A stretch of DNA of 64,000 nt from Armillaria gallica (GCA_037576215.1 JBANDB010000011.1:186001-250000), one strand, 5' to 3'. Positions 10,535-22,656 are shown, numbered from the stretch's first letter. Notes: a model not told the origin generated them from the sequence alone. Numbers and translations: made by a program.

Positions 10535-12200
10535 CATCTCCCAGAGGTCACGACTCACACTCTCCGCCTCGGACATAGTCAGCCATGCGGAATCAAGCAT
10601 TCCAGTTCTGAAACAACGATCCTACACTGGTACAGTCGTACCATCCACTATCGCCAACATTTCCTGTGCGGAGCTAGGTGTTGACGGAACTTTGGAGATA
10701 CTCAACTCCCCAGTTCGCTCTCTGGATAGCCAACTATACAGGGCGTGCGAGTTCTTTGTCGCTGAAAATTACGACCTAGGCACTGCCTACGCTCATTTGC
10801 GCCCCAATCCTCATAACTTCGTCATTGACAGAGATATCATGAAAGCGCACCAATCCGATAACAAGATGAGACGAAATTTAGTTGAGCAGAACGAGATCGG
10901 CGTGGATGCACCTCCTCGGTGCCTCTGGGATCTGCATGCTAATCGGGTTGTGCCATATTGGGTTGCCAATGAACTCCCGTTGCCAATATCGCATGCGTGG
11001 GTAGCCGATCGGGATCTCAAGAGAGAGATGACGCCCATCAATGGATACGAATGGCCTGTGCCGATACCAAAAGACGTTGATCTTGATCTCATCAGGATCG
11101 AGATGCTGAACCTCGGTGCCGAGTATGTTTGGTTGGATGTTCTGTGCTTGCGGCAGGAGGGTCAGGGCGTGGACCCTCGTGGTAACCCAAGCCAGGAGGA
11201 GTGGGACCGGAGGGAGGCTCTGCGCAAGGAAGAGTGGAAAGTCGACGTACCGGCAATTGGGTGGCTTTATACATGGACTAACCAAGTCGTTTGTTACTTG
11301 AGCGGGCTGGGTCTGCCGCTAAGCTTTAAAACTGCCGGCGACTTTGAGGACGATCGGTGTTGGTTTAATCGAGCTTGGACACTACAAGAGACCCCTCGTA
11401 ACCCACTTATTGCGGGAAAAACCCGAGACGATGGCATAATCGACGAAAGATTCATGACTGAGGAGGTGCAATGGAGGGTCAACGAACAGCTGGAGTCTTT
11501 GGGGCAGATGATGCGGGGAGAACCCTCCCTCTTCATGGTACTATCGCAAATGCAGAAGCGGAAATCAACCAAACCCGTCGACAAAGTCGCCGCGCTGGTC
11601 TACCTCTTCCACTCCCAGCATATCCCAATATACGACGCCGGCCAGTCCGAGGAGGATGCTTGGACAGAGCTCATGAATGTCATGTCCGGTTGGTTTCGTG
11701 CAGAGTTCTTCTTCTTGTACCCTAAACCCGGGAACGGAATCAGATTCTGGCGACCATCATGGCAGCAAGCAATGGAGGAGATACTTCCCGAGGCACCCCA
11801 GGCTTTCAGGAATCTTCCCGATGTTCATTGGACTAAGGAAGATGGCGACTGGTATTACGGACCCCGTATTGATGCATGCGAAGTGCGGGGACTGGCCGAC
11901 ACATCAGATAGTCCCCGACATGGAGAACTGGAAGTCAAAAATAGCTCAGGGGTGGCGTGCAACTTCAATATTGTCGCTGATCATGGATGTTTAATACATG
12001 ATGGCCAGTATACGCTCATAGGTGCCCTTCATCCAACGAGCTTCAAGATCAGACCAGTAATCTTCTGGGTTATCGGGAAAATAGAGGGGTATGAAGGGAA
12101 ATTTAGAAAAGTGTCGGTCTTCAGAATGACGGATTCTTCGGAAGCACATAAGCTTAAGATCCTTAATATATACCAGAACACTAAAACGTTTCTTCTTTGA
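10535..12200 (+). CDS. HET-domain protein, paralogue A
   Basis: Seen: the open frame ends at 12200 and carries the HET (heterokaryon incompatibility) domain blocks in order: ISHAWV, EYVWLDVLCLRQEG, the EEWKVDV block, then RCWFNRAWTLQE. A conserved C-terminal region ends in TKTFLL. Homology to paralogues B and C begins upstream of any ATG in this frame (SSIPVLKQRSYTG near 10595), so a 5' exon ending at 10475 and an intron 10476-10534 are likely, as in B. A 7-bp insertion at about 10552-10558 relative to B throws this first segment out of frame. The first in-frame ATG, at 10839, would still give about 453 aa with the whole HET domain. Known: HET-domain proteins trigger incompatibility cell death or self/non-self responses in filamentous fungi. 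Inference: a cytosolic recognition/effector protein; partner unknown. Confidence 0.8.
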
Positions 12201-12559
12201 TGTATTTCTTTGCGCTTGACGCAAGTCTAATGTCCGGGTAGCTCAAGTATAAATAGCGATAGACCTGGTTGCTGCCGACAACTAAAAGGCCATTGTCAGG
12301 CGCGACATGAAAGAAGACATACCTAGCTATTCCATTCAAGTCTGTCAGGCGGGAACGATTGACAAAACAGCAAAGTTTATCTGTGCTCCTGCTTCAATAC
12401 GTGGATATTGTTTTCACCATTGATACGAGGAACAGACTCTCAAATAAACTCGGTACAAGGTTCCCGAGACGGTCGCTGATAGCTACGACGAGAGTCAAGA
12501 TACACTGCAGAGGAAGGTAGAATAAAATTCACGTGTAACTATAAGCAACAGTCCTCACC

Positions 12560-13530
12560 CTCCCGAATTGACTCTTGCCTTCGGTCACTTTGACTTCGAA
12601 CATGGTACTGAATCTGGGTCAACGGCGTCGACGCGATATTCTACTAAAGAACATAACGGCATTATAAGGCATATCCTGTATCGTGATATCCCCGAACGTC
12701 TTTGCTGTTATGATAAAAAGGAGTTTGTAATTTCGAGATCTTTGTCCTCTCAACGACGTAGAATTTCCATGGAATGTACCCGATGCGAAGGAGTTCATGG
12801 TCACCTTATCAGAGAACGTGCCAGCAGACCCATGGCATCGAGAGTTTAGGACACAGAGTCTGTAGATATTTTTCAGTACATCGCATACAACCGAGGACAA
12901 GTGCACGCAGAGTTGGTCAGCACTACCTGATACCCCGACAGTCGGAATTGGAATGAACGTCGGCGACGTGTATCGGCCGGCGCCTCCGTACCCACTTGAG
13001 AAAGATAGAGAAGATCTAATATGTGTATAGGTAAGAGCAGCGCCCGGAAACAGAGGAAGCACACGTACCAGGCCCACCAAGCGCAATCACACCCCGCAGG
13101 CACCCAACATGGAAAGCTAATGATGCGAGCGATGCTAGCTAGATACAGTGCACCAATTTCGGAGCGGAGAAGGAAATATGCAAACTAGATTTGGAAGGGA
13201 GCCTCGAGCTGAAAGCCCACACGTGCATCTCTGTTAACGCCTATACGGGGGGCGGCTTCTGCCGCGCATTTAACGGTTTCAGGGTTGCATACAATAGTCA
13301 GAGAAGGGAATAAAAACGGGCAAAAACACACACACGATCCGGTCGGTGCAGAAGCACAGAACAAGATATCGCCAAGAGGTTCGCTGTCACCGCTGCAATC
13401 ATCTTGGAGAGAATCATTGTCGGTGTCGGCGTTGGTAATGCGATTCATCATCAAGGGGCGCAACGCGTATAGTATCATCCATATTCGGATTCCGGATTTC
13501 CGGGCCGTGCCACTAGCACGTGGAAGTATA
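12560..13530 (-). pseudogene. Family X copy A: unrecognised spliced gene or relic, convergent to HET-A
   Basis: Seen: on the minus strand several exon-like segments are bounded by GT-AG signals, for example the exon beginning WVRRRRPIHVADVH, between the donor GTACGT in about 13060-13067 and the acceptor near 13002. A following segment contains FHGNSTSLRG and AKTFGDITIQ. The 5' part (about 13330-13530) aligns by eye with copy D near 31690-31860, both containing the CCGGGCC/CCGGAAT motif and a TTCCCTTCTCT stretch. The 3' part matches D at the FHGS and KAFGLFAVQA segments. I do not recognise the family; some copies have hydrophobic stretches suggesting a membrane protein. It ends just past the HET-A stop, on the opposite strand. 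Exon borders are not settled and the copy may be dead. Confidence 0.35.
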
Positions 13531-13669
13531 ACTTCTGTCAAAGCCAAGTCAAAGCAATACGTATTACGAGCCATCCTGTTAATCTTTACCTGCTCGACGT
13601 CAACCATCATTCCAGCGCCCACTTCGAGATATGCATCGCTTGCATCTCACCACGCCGAGCACGTTTGAG

Positions 13670-15505
13670 ACCAATTGGTGCGACTGAGTCTTGTAACAAA
13701 GCTGGAACAGGAAGACATAGTTTACACGGACGAAGAATGTTATACGGACGAGGAAGAGCTACAGGTGAGCACGTAATAGCATGCCCAGAAACAAAAGCAA
13801 TAACGCATGGTAGATATATAACATCAAGCACTATGAGGAGCTCCCCGAGGTCACACTCTCCGCCTCGGATGGGACCAGCCACGCGGAATCAAGCATTCCC
13901 GTCCTGAAGCAAAGATCCTTCACTTGTAGAGTGTTACCATCCACTGCTGCCAATATTCCCTGCGCCGTGCTAGGCGCTGACAGAATGTTAGAGACGCTTA
14001 ACGCCCAGTTCGAACCCCAGGCAGTCCCCTATACAGGGTGTGCGAGTATTTCGTTACTGAAAACTACGACCTCGGCACTGCCTACGCGCACTTGCGCCGC
14101 TATCCCTACAACTTCAACATCGACAGACACGTCACGGCACGCAAATCCGACGACGAAGCGGCGACAAGATCTGGTCGAGCATAGAAAGATCAAGAATGCA
14201 CCCCCTCGGCGCGTGTGGGATCTGTATGCGAATCGGGTCGTGCCATGCTGGGTTGCGATCAAATTCCCATGGGCTATGTCGCATGCGTGGGTGGATGAGA
14301 AGGATCTCAAGAGAGTTATGACACCCATAAACGGATACGAATGGCCCGTGCCAATACCGAAGGATGCCGATCTCCATCTCATTAGGATCGAGATGCTGAA
14401 CCTCGGCGCGGAGTACGTCTGGTTAGATGTTCTGTGTTTGCGGCAGGAAGGTCGGAACGAGGATCCACGTTTTGCTATCAGCCAAGAGCAGCGGGACGAA
14501 AGGGAGGTTCTTCGCAAGGAGGAGTGGAAAGTTGACGTGCCAACGATCGGATGCGTGTATCCGCTCTCCACTCATGTCGTCTGTTACTTAAGCGGGCTGG
14601 GTCTGCCGCTAAGCTTCAAAACTGCCCGTGACTTTGAGGATGATAGATGTTGGTTCGATCGGGCGTGGACACTACAGGAGATTAGCGATGATATGCTCAT
14701 TGCTGGGAAGACCTACGATGATAACGACGACGTGGTCGACGAAAGGTTCATGACAGTGGAAATGCAAAGGAGGATGGACGGCCAGCTGGCGTCTTTGCAT
14801 CAAGACCAAGGGTTGACGCCGTGTACAGAAGTTTCGATATTTTTGATCCTGTCGCAAATGCAAAAACGAAAATCAACCAAACCCGTGGACAAAATCACCG
14901 GACTGGTATGCCTCTTCAACTGTAAACATATCCCCATATATGACGCCAGCCAGTCCGAGGAAGATGCATGGACAGAACTCGTGAATGTCGCGCCCGATTG
15001 GATTCGCGCACATTTGTTCTTCCTTTATCCTACACCTGGGAACGGCTACGACTCTTGGCGACCATCGTGGCAGCAGGTAATGGAGGAGACGCTTCCCAAC
15101 CCACAGCGCCCTTTCGCTTCTCTCCCTCCCCAAGTTTGTCGGACGGAGAAAGATGGCGACTTACATCATGGCCCACGTATTGACAGATGCACGGTTAGGG
15201 GATTGGCCAACGCATCGGAGAGCCCCCGTTGTGGAGAGCTATATATTAAAAACGGCCAGGTGGAGTGTATCTTCAATGTCGCCGCTGACCATGCAGACGC
15301 AATAGATGATGGCTGGTATACACTCATAGGCGCACAGGATCGCTTTGCTACCTCTTGCACAGTGAATATCTGGGTGATTGGGAGAACGGAGGAGCCTGAG
15401 GAGAAGTTTAGGAAAGTGTCGGTGATCAGGATGGCGGATGATCAAGAAGCGGAGAGGCTTGAGAGGTTTCGCGTCTACAGGAGAACTGAAACTTTTCTTC
15501 TTTGA
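13670..15505 (+). CDS. HET-domain protein, paralogue B, with a compensated frameshift
   Basis: Seen: exon 13670-13764 (ends DEEELQ), GT-AG intron 13765-13828 (64 bp), then a long exon from 13829 to the stop at 15505. The first ATG-bearing exon lies further upstream and was not found. HET blocks: MSHAWVDEKD, EYVWLDVLCLRQEG, RCWFDRAWTLQEI; the C-terminus ends ETFLL like A. Compared with A, about 43 residues (14030-14155) are translated in a shifted frame. The sequence loses one base before 14031 and regains one near 14155, so the protein stays open but the segment matching A (CEFFVAENYDLGTAYAHL) is scrambled. Known role as for A. Inference: a recently duplicated member of the same local family, functional status uncertain. 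Confidence 0.75.
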
Positions 15506-17100
15506 CTTGTTTGATTGCGCTTCTAATGCCCATACTGTGTCATTGTGCATAATAACAAAATTTCGCCTGATCCCGTGGGCTACCGTCCAACGCATTCTTG
15601 ACAACGTCATCCGATGCGTCATACTAAAAAACCACCGTTGTGCCAACTGTTTAGTGGAAGTGGCTCGCGGGAGGGTAACGTCTCTCGTCGAATCGACGAT
15701 AGTGATGGTCAGTGATAAAGGGGACGTATCTCCCGCTGTCACCGGCTAAACCTCCGACCGAGCGCGAGCAGCTGCGCCACCAGTCATCTCATGCATCGTC
15801 AATGAGAAACTTCGAGTGGGCGCTGGATGGGAAGACGATACGGTCCACACGCGAATACAGCTAGCGTTGACGGACGTTGGGTCCCGCGGTGCCATATGGC
15901 GATACCCTTCACGACCTATCAAACTAGGAAGCCAGAGATAATGGCTTGGCCAGGTATAATATCCAACTAGTGAGAGGATTCCCAGGTAAAGGCGCGGACG
16001 GTTGAGCTACAAAGACAACACTTTTGAGAGCGGATGTTGCCGGAGAGCCATCGTCATACCCGAGGACAGGTACCGATTTTTTGACGAGATACCACACAAC
16101 AGGCGGGTTGTGTACGACGTTGAACAGATGTCCAGGTCCAAACGGCGATGAACATGGATCCTGTCACATAGAACAGTCGTCAATCGATCTTGAAGCAACG
16201 TAATCTTCTGCGCATCTGGTTAGATGGTTTTGTGCTAGAGGATACCCCCCCTGTAGTGAACAGTGGGAGAAGAGTCTCCAAGACGTAAAGGATGGAACGA
16301 CGATGGTGTGCAAGTCGTCCACCGTGGAAGTTCGTATCGACGTGAGAGGAGACTCGGCGTGCGTTGTCACAGAGGGTGCTTCTGTAGTCGACTCTCCGGT
16401 ACTCGACGTCCATCCTTCGGCTAGAAGGGACAGACGTGAAGGTCGGAAGATGACTTCAACCACATCATACCACCCTTGTGGGCGATATTCATCCCTTCGA
16501 GGATACATCCAACGCTCCTGGACATGCCGCCATTTAAGATGGAGCAGCGCTCAACAGGATGTGCTCGCCGCCCGCGTGCTCGATATCAATCCACCGTTGG
16601 CGGATACAAGGCTGTGCGGAGTTCTCATCAGGCTTTGGGAGAAAGAAGAAAAGGACGGTGAACGTACTAGTAAATCTAGACCTTGAAGCTGAGAATTACG
16701 AGTGCCAAAACTTGTATTCGTCGTGGGTGTACCATCTGCCAGATCGGATCTGTCAGAGGCGACGAGCGAAGGATGGAAAGCGGACGTACATCATGATTCC
16801 GTGCAAGGCTCTGTAGGTTGAAAGGGACCGGCAAGACGGCAATGAATCGTAATGCCTTTGCTCCTACTTTTCCCCAGACGAGGTTTTTGCCATCGACGTC
16901 CGCGAAGACAAGCCTCTGAGTCGGGAGTGCTGGCGATACTACTGGTCCGAGTGGGGGCCGATGGTGTTATGCGCCCAGGAAAAACGCCACATGGGCTACC
17001 GCGTGCTATGATTCGCTGGGAGTAGCACCGGAGCACTGGCTGACGGCTATGATGAGAGTCAAGATATGGTGCAGAATACCACTCACAGTCACTTTCTGCA
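15506..17100. other. Intergenic region downstream of HET-B
   Basis: Short frames on both strands (e.g. 16164-16508 minus, 16303-16686 plus) show no recognisable motif. The region near 17037-17210 begins to resemble 12474-12660, that is, the 3' flank of HET-A. Confidence 0.4.
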
Positions 17101-17990
17101 ACGGTTATCATCCCACCTCACCGAGTCTTGCCTTCCGTCACTCTGACTTGGAACACGGTACTACATACAGTCAACGGCGTCTAGAGAACATTCTATTGAA
17201 GGACATACCGGCGCTTCCAAGCCTAATTTGGACCACGAACCCGAAAGTGACACAGATCATTCATTCTACCGCGAAAAAGGCGGTCGTCGCTACCGTGGTC
17301 CATGTCGTTACAGCACCTTGAAATTTCCATACGACGGTGTCTCGGAGTTGGGAGATGCAGAGCCGTCAAAGGTAGATCACAGCCTAGTAGATTTTCAGAA
17401 TATTAAACAAAATTGAGGGCAAAGAACACACCATGACCGTCGGTACTTCTTGGACCTCAATCATCCCGGGGTCCCCAAATAGTCATCGCAAAATCGTAGG
17501 TTCGGCGTTTCCGTGCCTACACGAGAAAGGTCTGATTTGTACATTGATAAGAATGTGCCCAGAAATAGAGAAAGCGTGCCGGCCTTGCGTCATGACAATT
17601 TATGACACCCAAAAAGAGACAGATCTATATAAAGTTCAAAAATGTCCGTGAAAAGCTAGGAAAATATGCATACCAGGTTCGATTCCTAGGGAGCGATGGC
17701 AGGGAACTTCAGCTTCAGGCTGAAGAGAGGCTAAGCACTATGCCGTTGCTGCTGCCACACCTTCTCGAAGGGAACTGTCGTCGCCGCGTCGCAGTCGTGG
17801 TTGACCGTCGTGATAAACAAGAGCAAGACCCATGCTTCGAATATCAAATTGGCATCCAATTTGGGATTCCGGGTCATCGGGCCGTCTTTCCCGTGCCTTT
17901 GTTCTATGCCTCGCTTTGCAATCTGGAATCTGGATGTCCCTACCTCCGAAATATCTTTGCCAGTTTCTTTCAAAGTGCATCTGAGATGTT
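17100..17990 (-). pseudogene. Family X copy B: unrecognised, probably degenerate
   Basis: The minus-strand segment around 17780-17990 aligns by eye with copy D (both share GACGACAG, a CCCT-CGA-AG stretch and a GGCAGC motif) and carries the CGGAATCCC/CGGCCCGA motif seen in A, C and D. At the 3' side, 17037-17210 resembles 12474-12660, the end of copy A and the HET-A flank. Reading frames are short and interrupted, so I treat it as a decayed copy. It is minus strand, downstream of HET-B, matching the arrangement of A relative to HET-A. Confidence 0.3.
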
Positions 17991-20518
17991 ATGCACTTGT
18001 TTTCCTTTCCCTTGGTAGTTTTCTCTAGCTCATTCAACGTGATTCTCCGCTACATTCCGTCTTTGGCCAATGCCATGAAGCTCTTTCTACCGTCATCCTT
18101 GTGTATTGGCGTCTCCGAAGTCTCCATTCTGAACATCATACCCAATCTCTAGAAGGTGTCACAATACCTACCTCGAGCCTCTCGTCAAAGATATGAGAAA
18201 ATGGTACGACACATATTGGAGGTATGTACATTTTTAATCATTATATAGACACCCCAGTGATAATTCTATTAGTCTCTACTACCTATTTTATTTCGCTCCC
18301 TCATCCATGACCTTCGCGTCTTTCGCCGTAAAACCACCTGTGAGTTCTTCAATAGGCCAGCGATACGCATCGGCTCTACTGATCTAAAACCTTAATGAGA
18401 GTTTCGGTCGAAATGTACCTACGATGTTATCAACCACATTGGAATCAGAAGGACATCGTCATTTTTCCCTTCCCTATGCTATACTCATCTCATCTGTGGA
18501 TTAGATCTCTAGCATACGCTTATTTATATGCTATTTGCGTGAGGAAACGAGATCTGCTACTAATAAGAGCTAGAACATTTGGAATACGAGGCGAATCGCC
18601 GGAGCTGAAATACGGAAAGGATAAGACAACATATACAGGGGGCTAGTACCTACTACACCGTAGATGCCCTATCTCCCGCCTTTTATCTATGGTGACCTAC
18701 CACCTTGGCGTTTATCCTCTGTCTCGACTGACTTCTATTGTTAGTTCGTTCCAATTCTGACAGCAAGCTCACAGCGCAGCGGTACACTTGGTACGTCGTT
18801 GATGCTCCGTACTACACCTCTCGCAAGCGGCAAGCTTGACGTTGTCTGCTTTGTTAATAGCCCTTAAAGCTATTTAACGGTGTTTCATAAGTGTTTCACA
18901 TAAGTTGTCTTTTATTCCTTGGTGAACCTGTAATATTTCTCATAGCCAAAGAATTGCCCTCGCCGCATCGATTGTTGCGAATGCGCCGCCGCTCGCCAGT
19001 AGCCATTCTATTGGGCTAGAAATCATCATTCTGTTAAGAATATGGGTAGGCAAACCAATATACGAGTGGGCAAATACTCGAAGAAAAGCCTGATGAGAGC
19101 GAGGATGTCCGTAAGCTGAGTCCGATTACCAAGAGAGATCCGTAAGTTTGTTAACGAGCGCTAAGCGTAACTGACTGGGTTTCCGACGAGCGCTAAGCGT
19201 AGTCGGTAAGCGAGTGGAACGGCAAGCGCTAAGCGTAACCGATCTTGATCACTTAAGTTCACACAGGGACTGTGGAGGTTGAAAGGTGAGTTAATAGCTG
19301 AAGATACAATACTACGGACAGTGTTTATATACTAGAGGTTTCGAGTCATTCTTATTCTACAATGTTCCATCATATTCTAGTATCTGCAAGAAGAAAGGAG
19401 AAAGTAAGAGAAAGTAAGAGAAAATATCAGTAAGCCGAGGTCAAGGCCGAGAAGGCCGAGAGCAGGCATGTGTTGACTCGTGCTCAGTTCGGAAGAGACC
19501 CTGATATCCATAACACATTCCTATCACAAGGGTATCTCTGTGACCCGTTTATAGAGTTGCGGAATCGATACAGGTGCGACAGTGATTATTGTCTCGACCT
19601 AAAACATCAAAGTAGGAACGGGATTTCCAGGACACTGCATCGAGCTGGGAGTTTTGAACTTATGGCACCTCTTTTGGTACAGCAAACTTTACGCAAAGTA
19701 TGCGGATCGTTTGCTATAGGGCGTTTTATAGCTGATGCAGTGATTTCTGCAGAACTCGCTGATGTAGGAAAATTTCCGATACAGTTTGTGTGGAGCTCTC
19801 GCCTACTTACTTGATTCTATTGAAGGCAGATTAAGAAGTGTTTTCTACGGGATGTATAGCATGCCCAAAGATGGAACGCTACTGCATGCACATGATTCTT
19901 CTCAAATCTGTATATCACACAATGAAGGTAAGCGTGCGGGGTTCTTCTGATCCTCTGGCTAACGCATTTCTTGTTCAAGATGTTCCCTCAGCAAGCTAAC
20001 ATGCTGTACTCTCTAATTGACATCCTAATGTATCTTTAATCAGATTCAGATCTTTGATTGTTGAAACGGCATCAAGTTCTTCAAACCTCAAACTTAGAAC
20101 TATCATCATTTTACTCGACCTCGAACGGTCCCGGGCACGAGGACGTGTTGAATGTGTGAGTATTAGAACCCGTGTCATTACACCTATATACGACGAAGTC
20201 CGGGTTTAGTCTTGGAAGCACATGATTCCGTTAGGAATGTCGCATTTAAGGTACGTTCGTTGTTCACTTTTTACTTCGTTTAAGGACATAGTCGAGCACA
20301 AGTTTTAAATAACTACATCTTTGCTAACTAATACTAAACTGGCACGAAAGGGAGGGTGAACACAGTATGATACAGTAGGCCAGTGAGAGAACATGAAAGA
20401 TCAGAGATGGTAAAGAAACATGAGACTATTCGGTCCTTTGGTGAGTATGAATACCATGCCAGCGATTTTGTCCGTCCTGAATCGCTATTGCGTGAAGCGT
20501 ACTTTAAACACTATTAAA
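17991..20518. other. Region without a recognisable gene
   Basis: Holds the three-copy 13-bp repeat at 19156-19237 and a purine-rich GAAAGTAAGA stretch near 19395-19425. The plus-strand frame at 19470-19814 lacks an ATG start (GTG) and shows no known motif. Confidence 0.4.
19156..19237 (+). repeat. Three direct copies of AGCGCTAAGCGTA
   Basis: The 13-bp core AGCGCTAAGCGTA occurs at 19157, 19189 and 19225. The core contains the palindrome AGCGCT; the middle copy is also framed by CGAC and GTCG. Regular spacing (32 and 36 bp) suggests a regulatory or replication-type iteron cluster, or a short tandem duplication. Confidence 0.6.
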
Positions 20519-22656
20519 TCAACAAAGAACTATTTCGGAGTGTTTTAGAATTCCAAGGTCCCAAATTGAGGTACCGTTGTTGTCGTCGTCCTGCATCCTG
20601 AACACCGATAGTTTCTTAAATTTCCCGTTCCATCTTCGCTGCTCGACTACACAGAAAAATAGGTGCATAGTAATCCCATTCCATCTGAATAGCAATGTAT
20701 ATGAGCCTGTAGGTATGGGGTATGTGTGATCAGCAATGATTTTGAATGTGTGAGTTGACCAGATATTACGCTTGATGACCAGCTCTCCCTCTCGAGGCAT
20801 CCTATTGCACGATGGATCGGAAAATCCTGTACATAGCCTGAGTCAATGTAATATCCCTGGTAGGAGTCGGCACTGTCATCTGGGTATTCTCTCAGCTTGA
20901 ACAACCCATCACACAGAGACACTTTCTGCGACGGAAGGATTTTTGTCATGATCTGATTCCATGATGGTCGCCAACATCTACTTCCATCCCCAGGTTCAGG
21001 ATAGAAGAAGAGCAAATCCCACCGAGAGTACCTGATCATCGCATCCACGAGTGCTTCCCAGGCATCCTCTTCAGACTGTGTCCCATCATATACTGGGAGA
21101 TATATCAAGTCCAGAATGTATCCCAAGCCTGCGACTTTATCCAAAGGCTTCGTTGATACCCGATTCTTCATTTCTGACAAAACGTCGAGGACCAAATGAG
21201 ATCGTCGTATCTGCCGCAACGATGCCAGTTGTTTACGGAACCTCGCTTGTATGTCTTCTGCCAAGGTCTTGTCGTTGTCAGTTTCCCCAGCAATTATGGT
21301 CTTCTCACTAATCTCCTGTAGTGTCCACGCTCTCTTAAACCAGCAACGATCATCCTCGAAATAGCCTGGATTGAGGCGCAAAAGCAGGCCCAGCCCTGAG
21401 AAGTAGCACACTACGGGGTTTCCACGCGCATACACAGATCCGATGGTAGGCACATCTATCTTCCACTCCTGCACCCGCAGATCCTCCCTAAGTCCACCCT
21501 CCTGCCTCAAGCACAGAACGTTCAACCACGCATACTCTGCTCCAAGGTTCAACATCTCAATCCGGATGAGATCAAGGTTGGCATCCTTCGGCATCGGCAC
21601 GGGCCATTCACGTCTGTTGATGGGTGTATAGATGTCGACACGATCCTTTTCATCCACCCACGCATGTGATATCCCCCACCGTGGCGGGAAGTCGGTTGTG
21701 GCCTGCCATGGCACCACCCGATTTGCACGCAGATCCCAGACGCGCCGACAGGGGATGTCTCTGGTCCTGATCTTTCCATGGACAAGTGCATCCAGCAATG
21801 TCTCTTGTGCCTGATGTTCATTGGAGGGTAGTGAAAAGTATTCCATGTCCGAGATCGAGAAGATTTTCGAGACCCAATACCTATGCAAATGAGCATAGAC
21901 CGTACCAAAGTCGTCCTTCCGGGCGATAAAGCCTTCAAGGATTGAGCTGACAGACGTCCGCTCGTGTGACGTGGGGCCAAGTATCGCGTTGAGCTTCTCA
22001 AACACTGCATCAACGCCGAGATCGGCACAGGAAACATTGGCCAGAGCAGATGGTATGACAAGCTTACTGCCAGTGTAGCGATGTTGCTTCAGCACTGGAA
22101 TGCTTGATTCTGGGCGGCCAGTCTCGATGAAGGCGGAGAGTGTGCCATCTGGGAGATGATTTTCCCTGTTTGTCTAAAATACATTATTCGTTATCTTGCT
22201 CAGGAGGCTTTGAAGTGCGTACCTGTTCTTCCTCGAGATTATATGACATGCCAGATGTCGCACTGTCATCAAACTTCTCCAACACTGCATCGATATCGAT
22301 ACCGAGGTCGGGACAGGGAATATCGGCCAGGCCTGATAGCACGACGGACCTGTCGCAAGCGGAGGAATATTGCTTCGGCGGCGGAATGTTTGAATCTTGT
22401 TGAGCGTTCTCAGCGATGGCGGCAAGAGTGACCTCTGGGAGACATTTTGCCTGGATTATCTGAAATTAATTATTCATTGTCCTCCTCTGCGGGCTTAACA
22501 GTCCGTACCTCTTCATCCTCATTGCGCACACGAATATCATCTTCGTTTTTGTGAAACCATCTCTTCCGACGCTTGACCAATGCTTTTCCTAATCAAAGTA
22601 AAATGAGGATGCTATGAAGCATGGAAAGAAAGACACGGTTGCGTACCAAGGCCCAT
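20519..22656 (-). pseudogene. HET-domain protein, paralogue C, four exons with a late frameshift
   Basis: Seen: splicing gives ATG at 22656 and exons 22647-22656 (10 bp), 22509-22588, 22223-22459 and 20519-22173, with introns of 58, 49 and 49 bp, all GT-AG and phase-consistent. The HET blocks are ISHAWVDEKD, EYAWLNVLCLRQEG and RCWFKRAWTLQEI. Near 20830 one base is missing relative to paralogue B; the C-terminal third continues in another frame as GELVIKRN to KLSVFRMQDD and stops at 20519. Without correction the protein ends at 20647. A basic N-terminus (KALVKRRKRWFHKNEDD) is followed by two copies of a roughly 60-residue module that A and B show only once. Inference: a HET gene whose C-terminus is broken, or a single-base assembly error. 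Confidence 0.75.

Noticed and set aside
14029..14571. A 180-codon minus-strand frame opposite HET-B, and similar frames opposite HET-A
   Set aside because: They mirror the codon pattern of the HET genes on the other strand and show no domain of their own.
17676..17686. A tRNA gene at GGTTCGATTCC
   Set aside because: A good B-box/T-loop, but no matching acceptor strand or anticodon arm within tRNA length upstream; probably part of family X copy B.
10692..22095. GTG or TTG as start codons for the long HET frames (10692, 13931, 22095)
   Set aside because: These are nuclear eukaryotic genes. Homology among the three copies extends upstream of these codons, and for HET-C a spliced ATG start is found at 22656.
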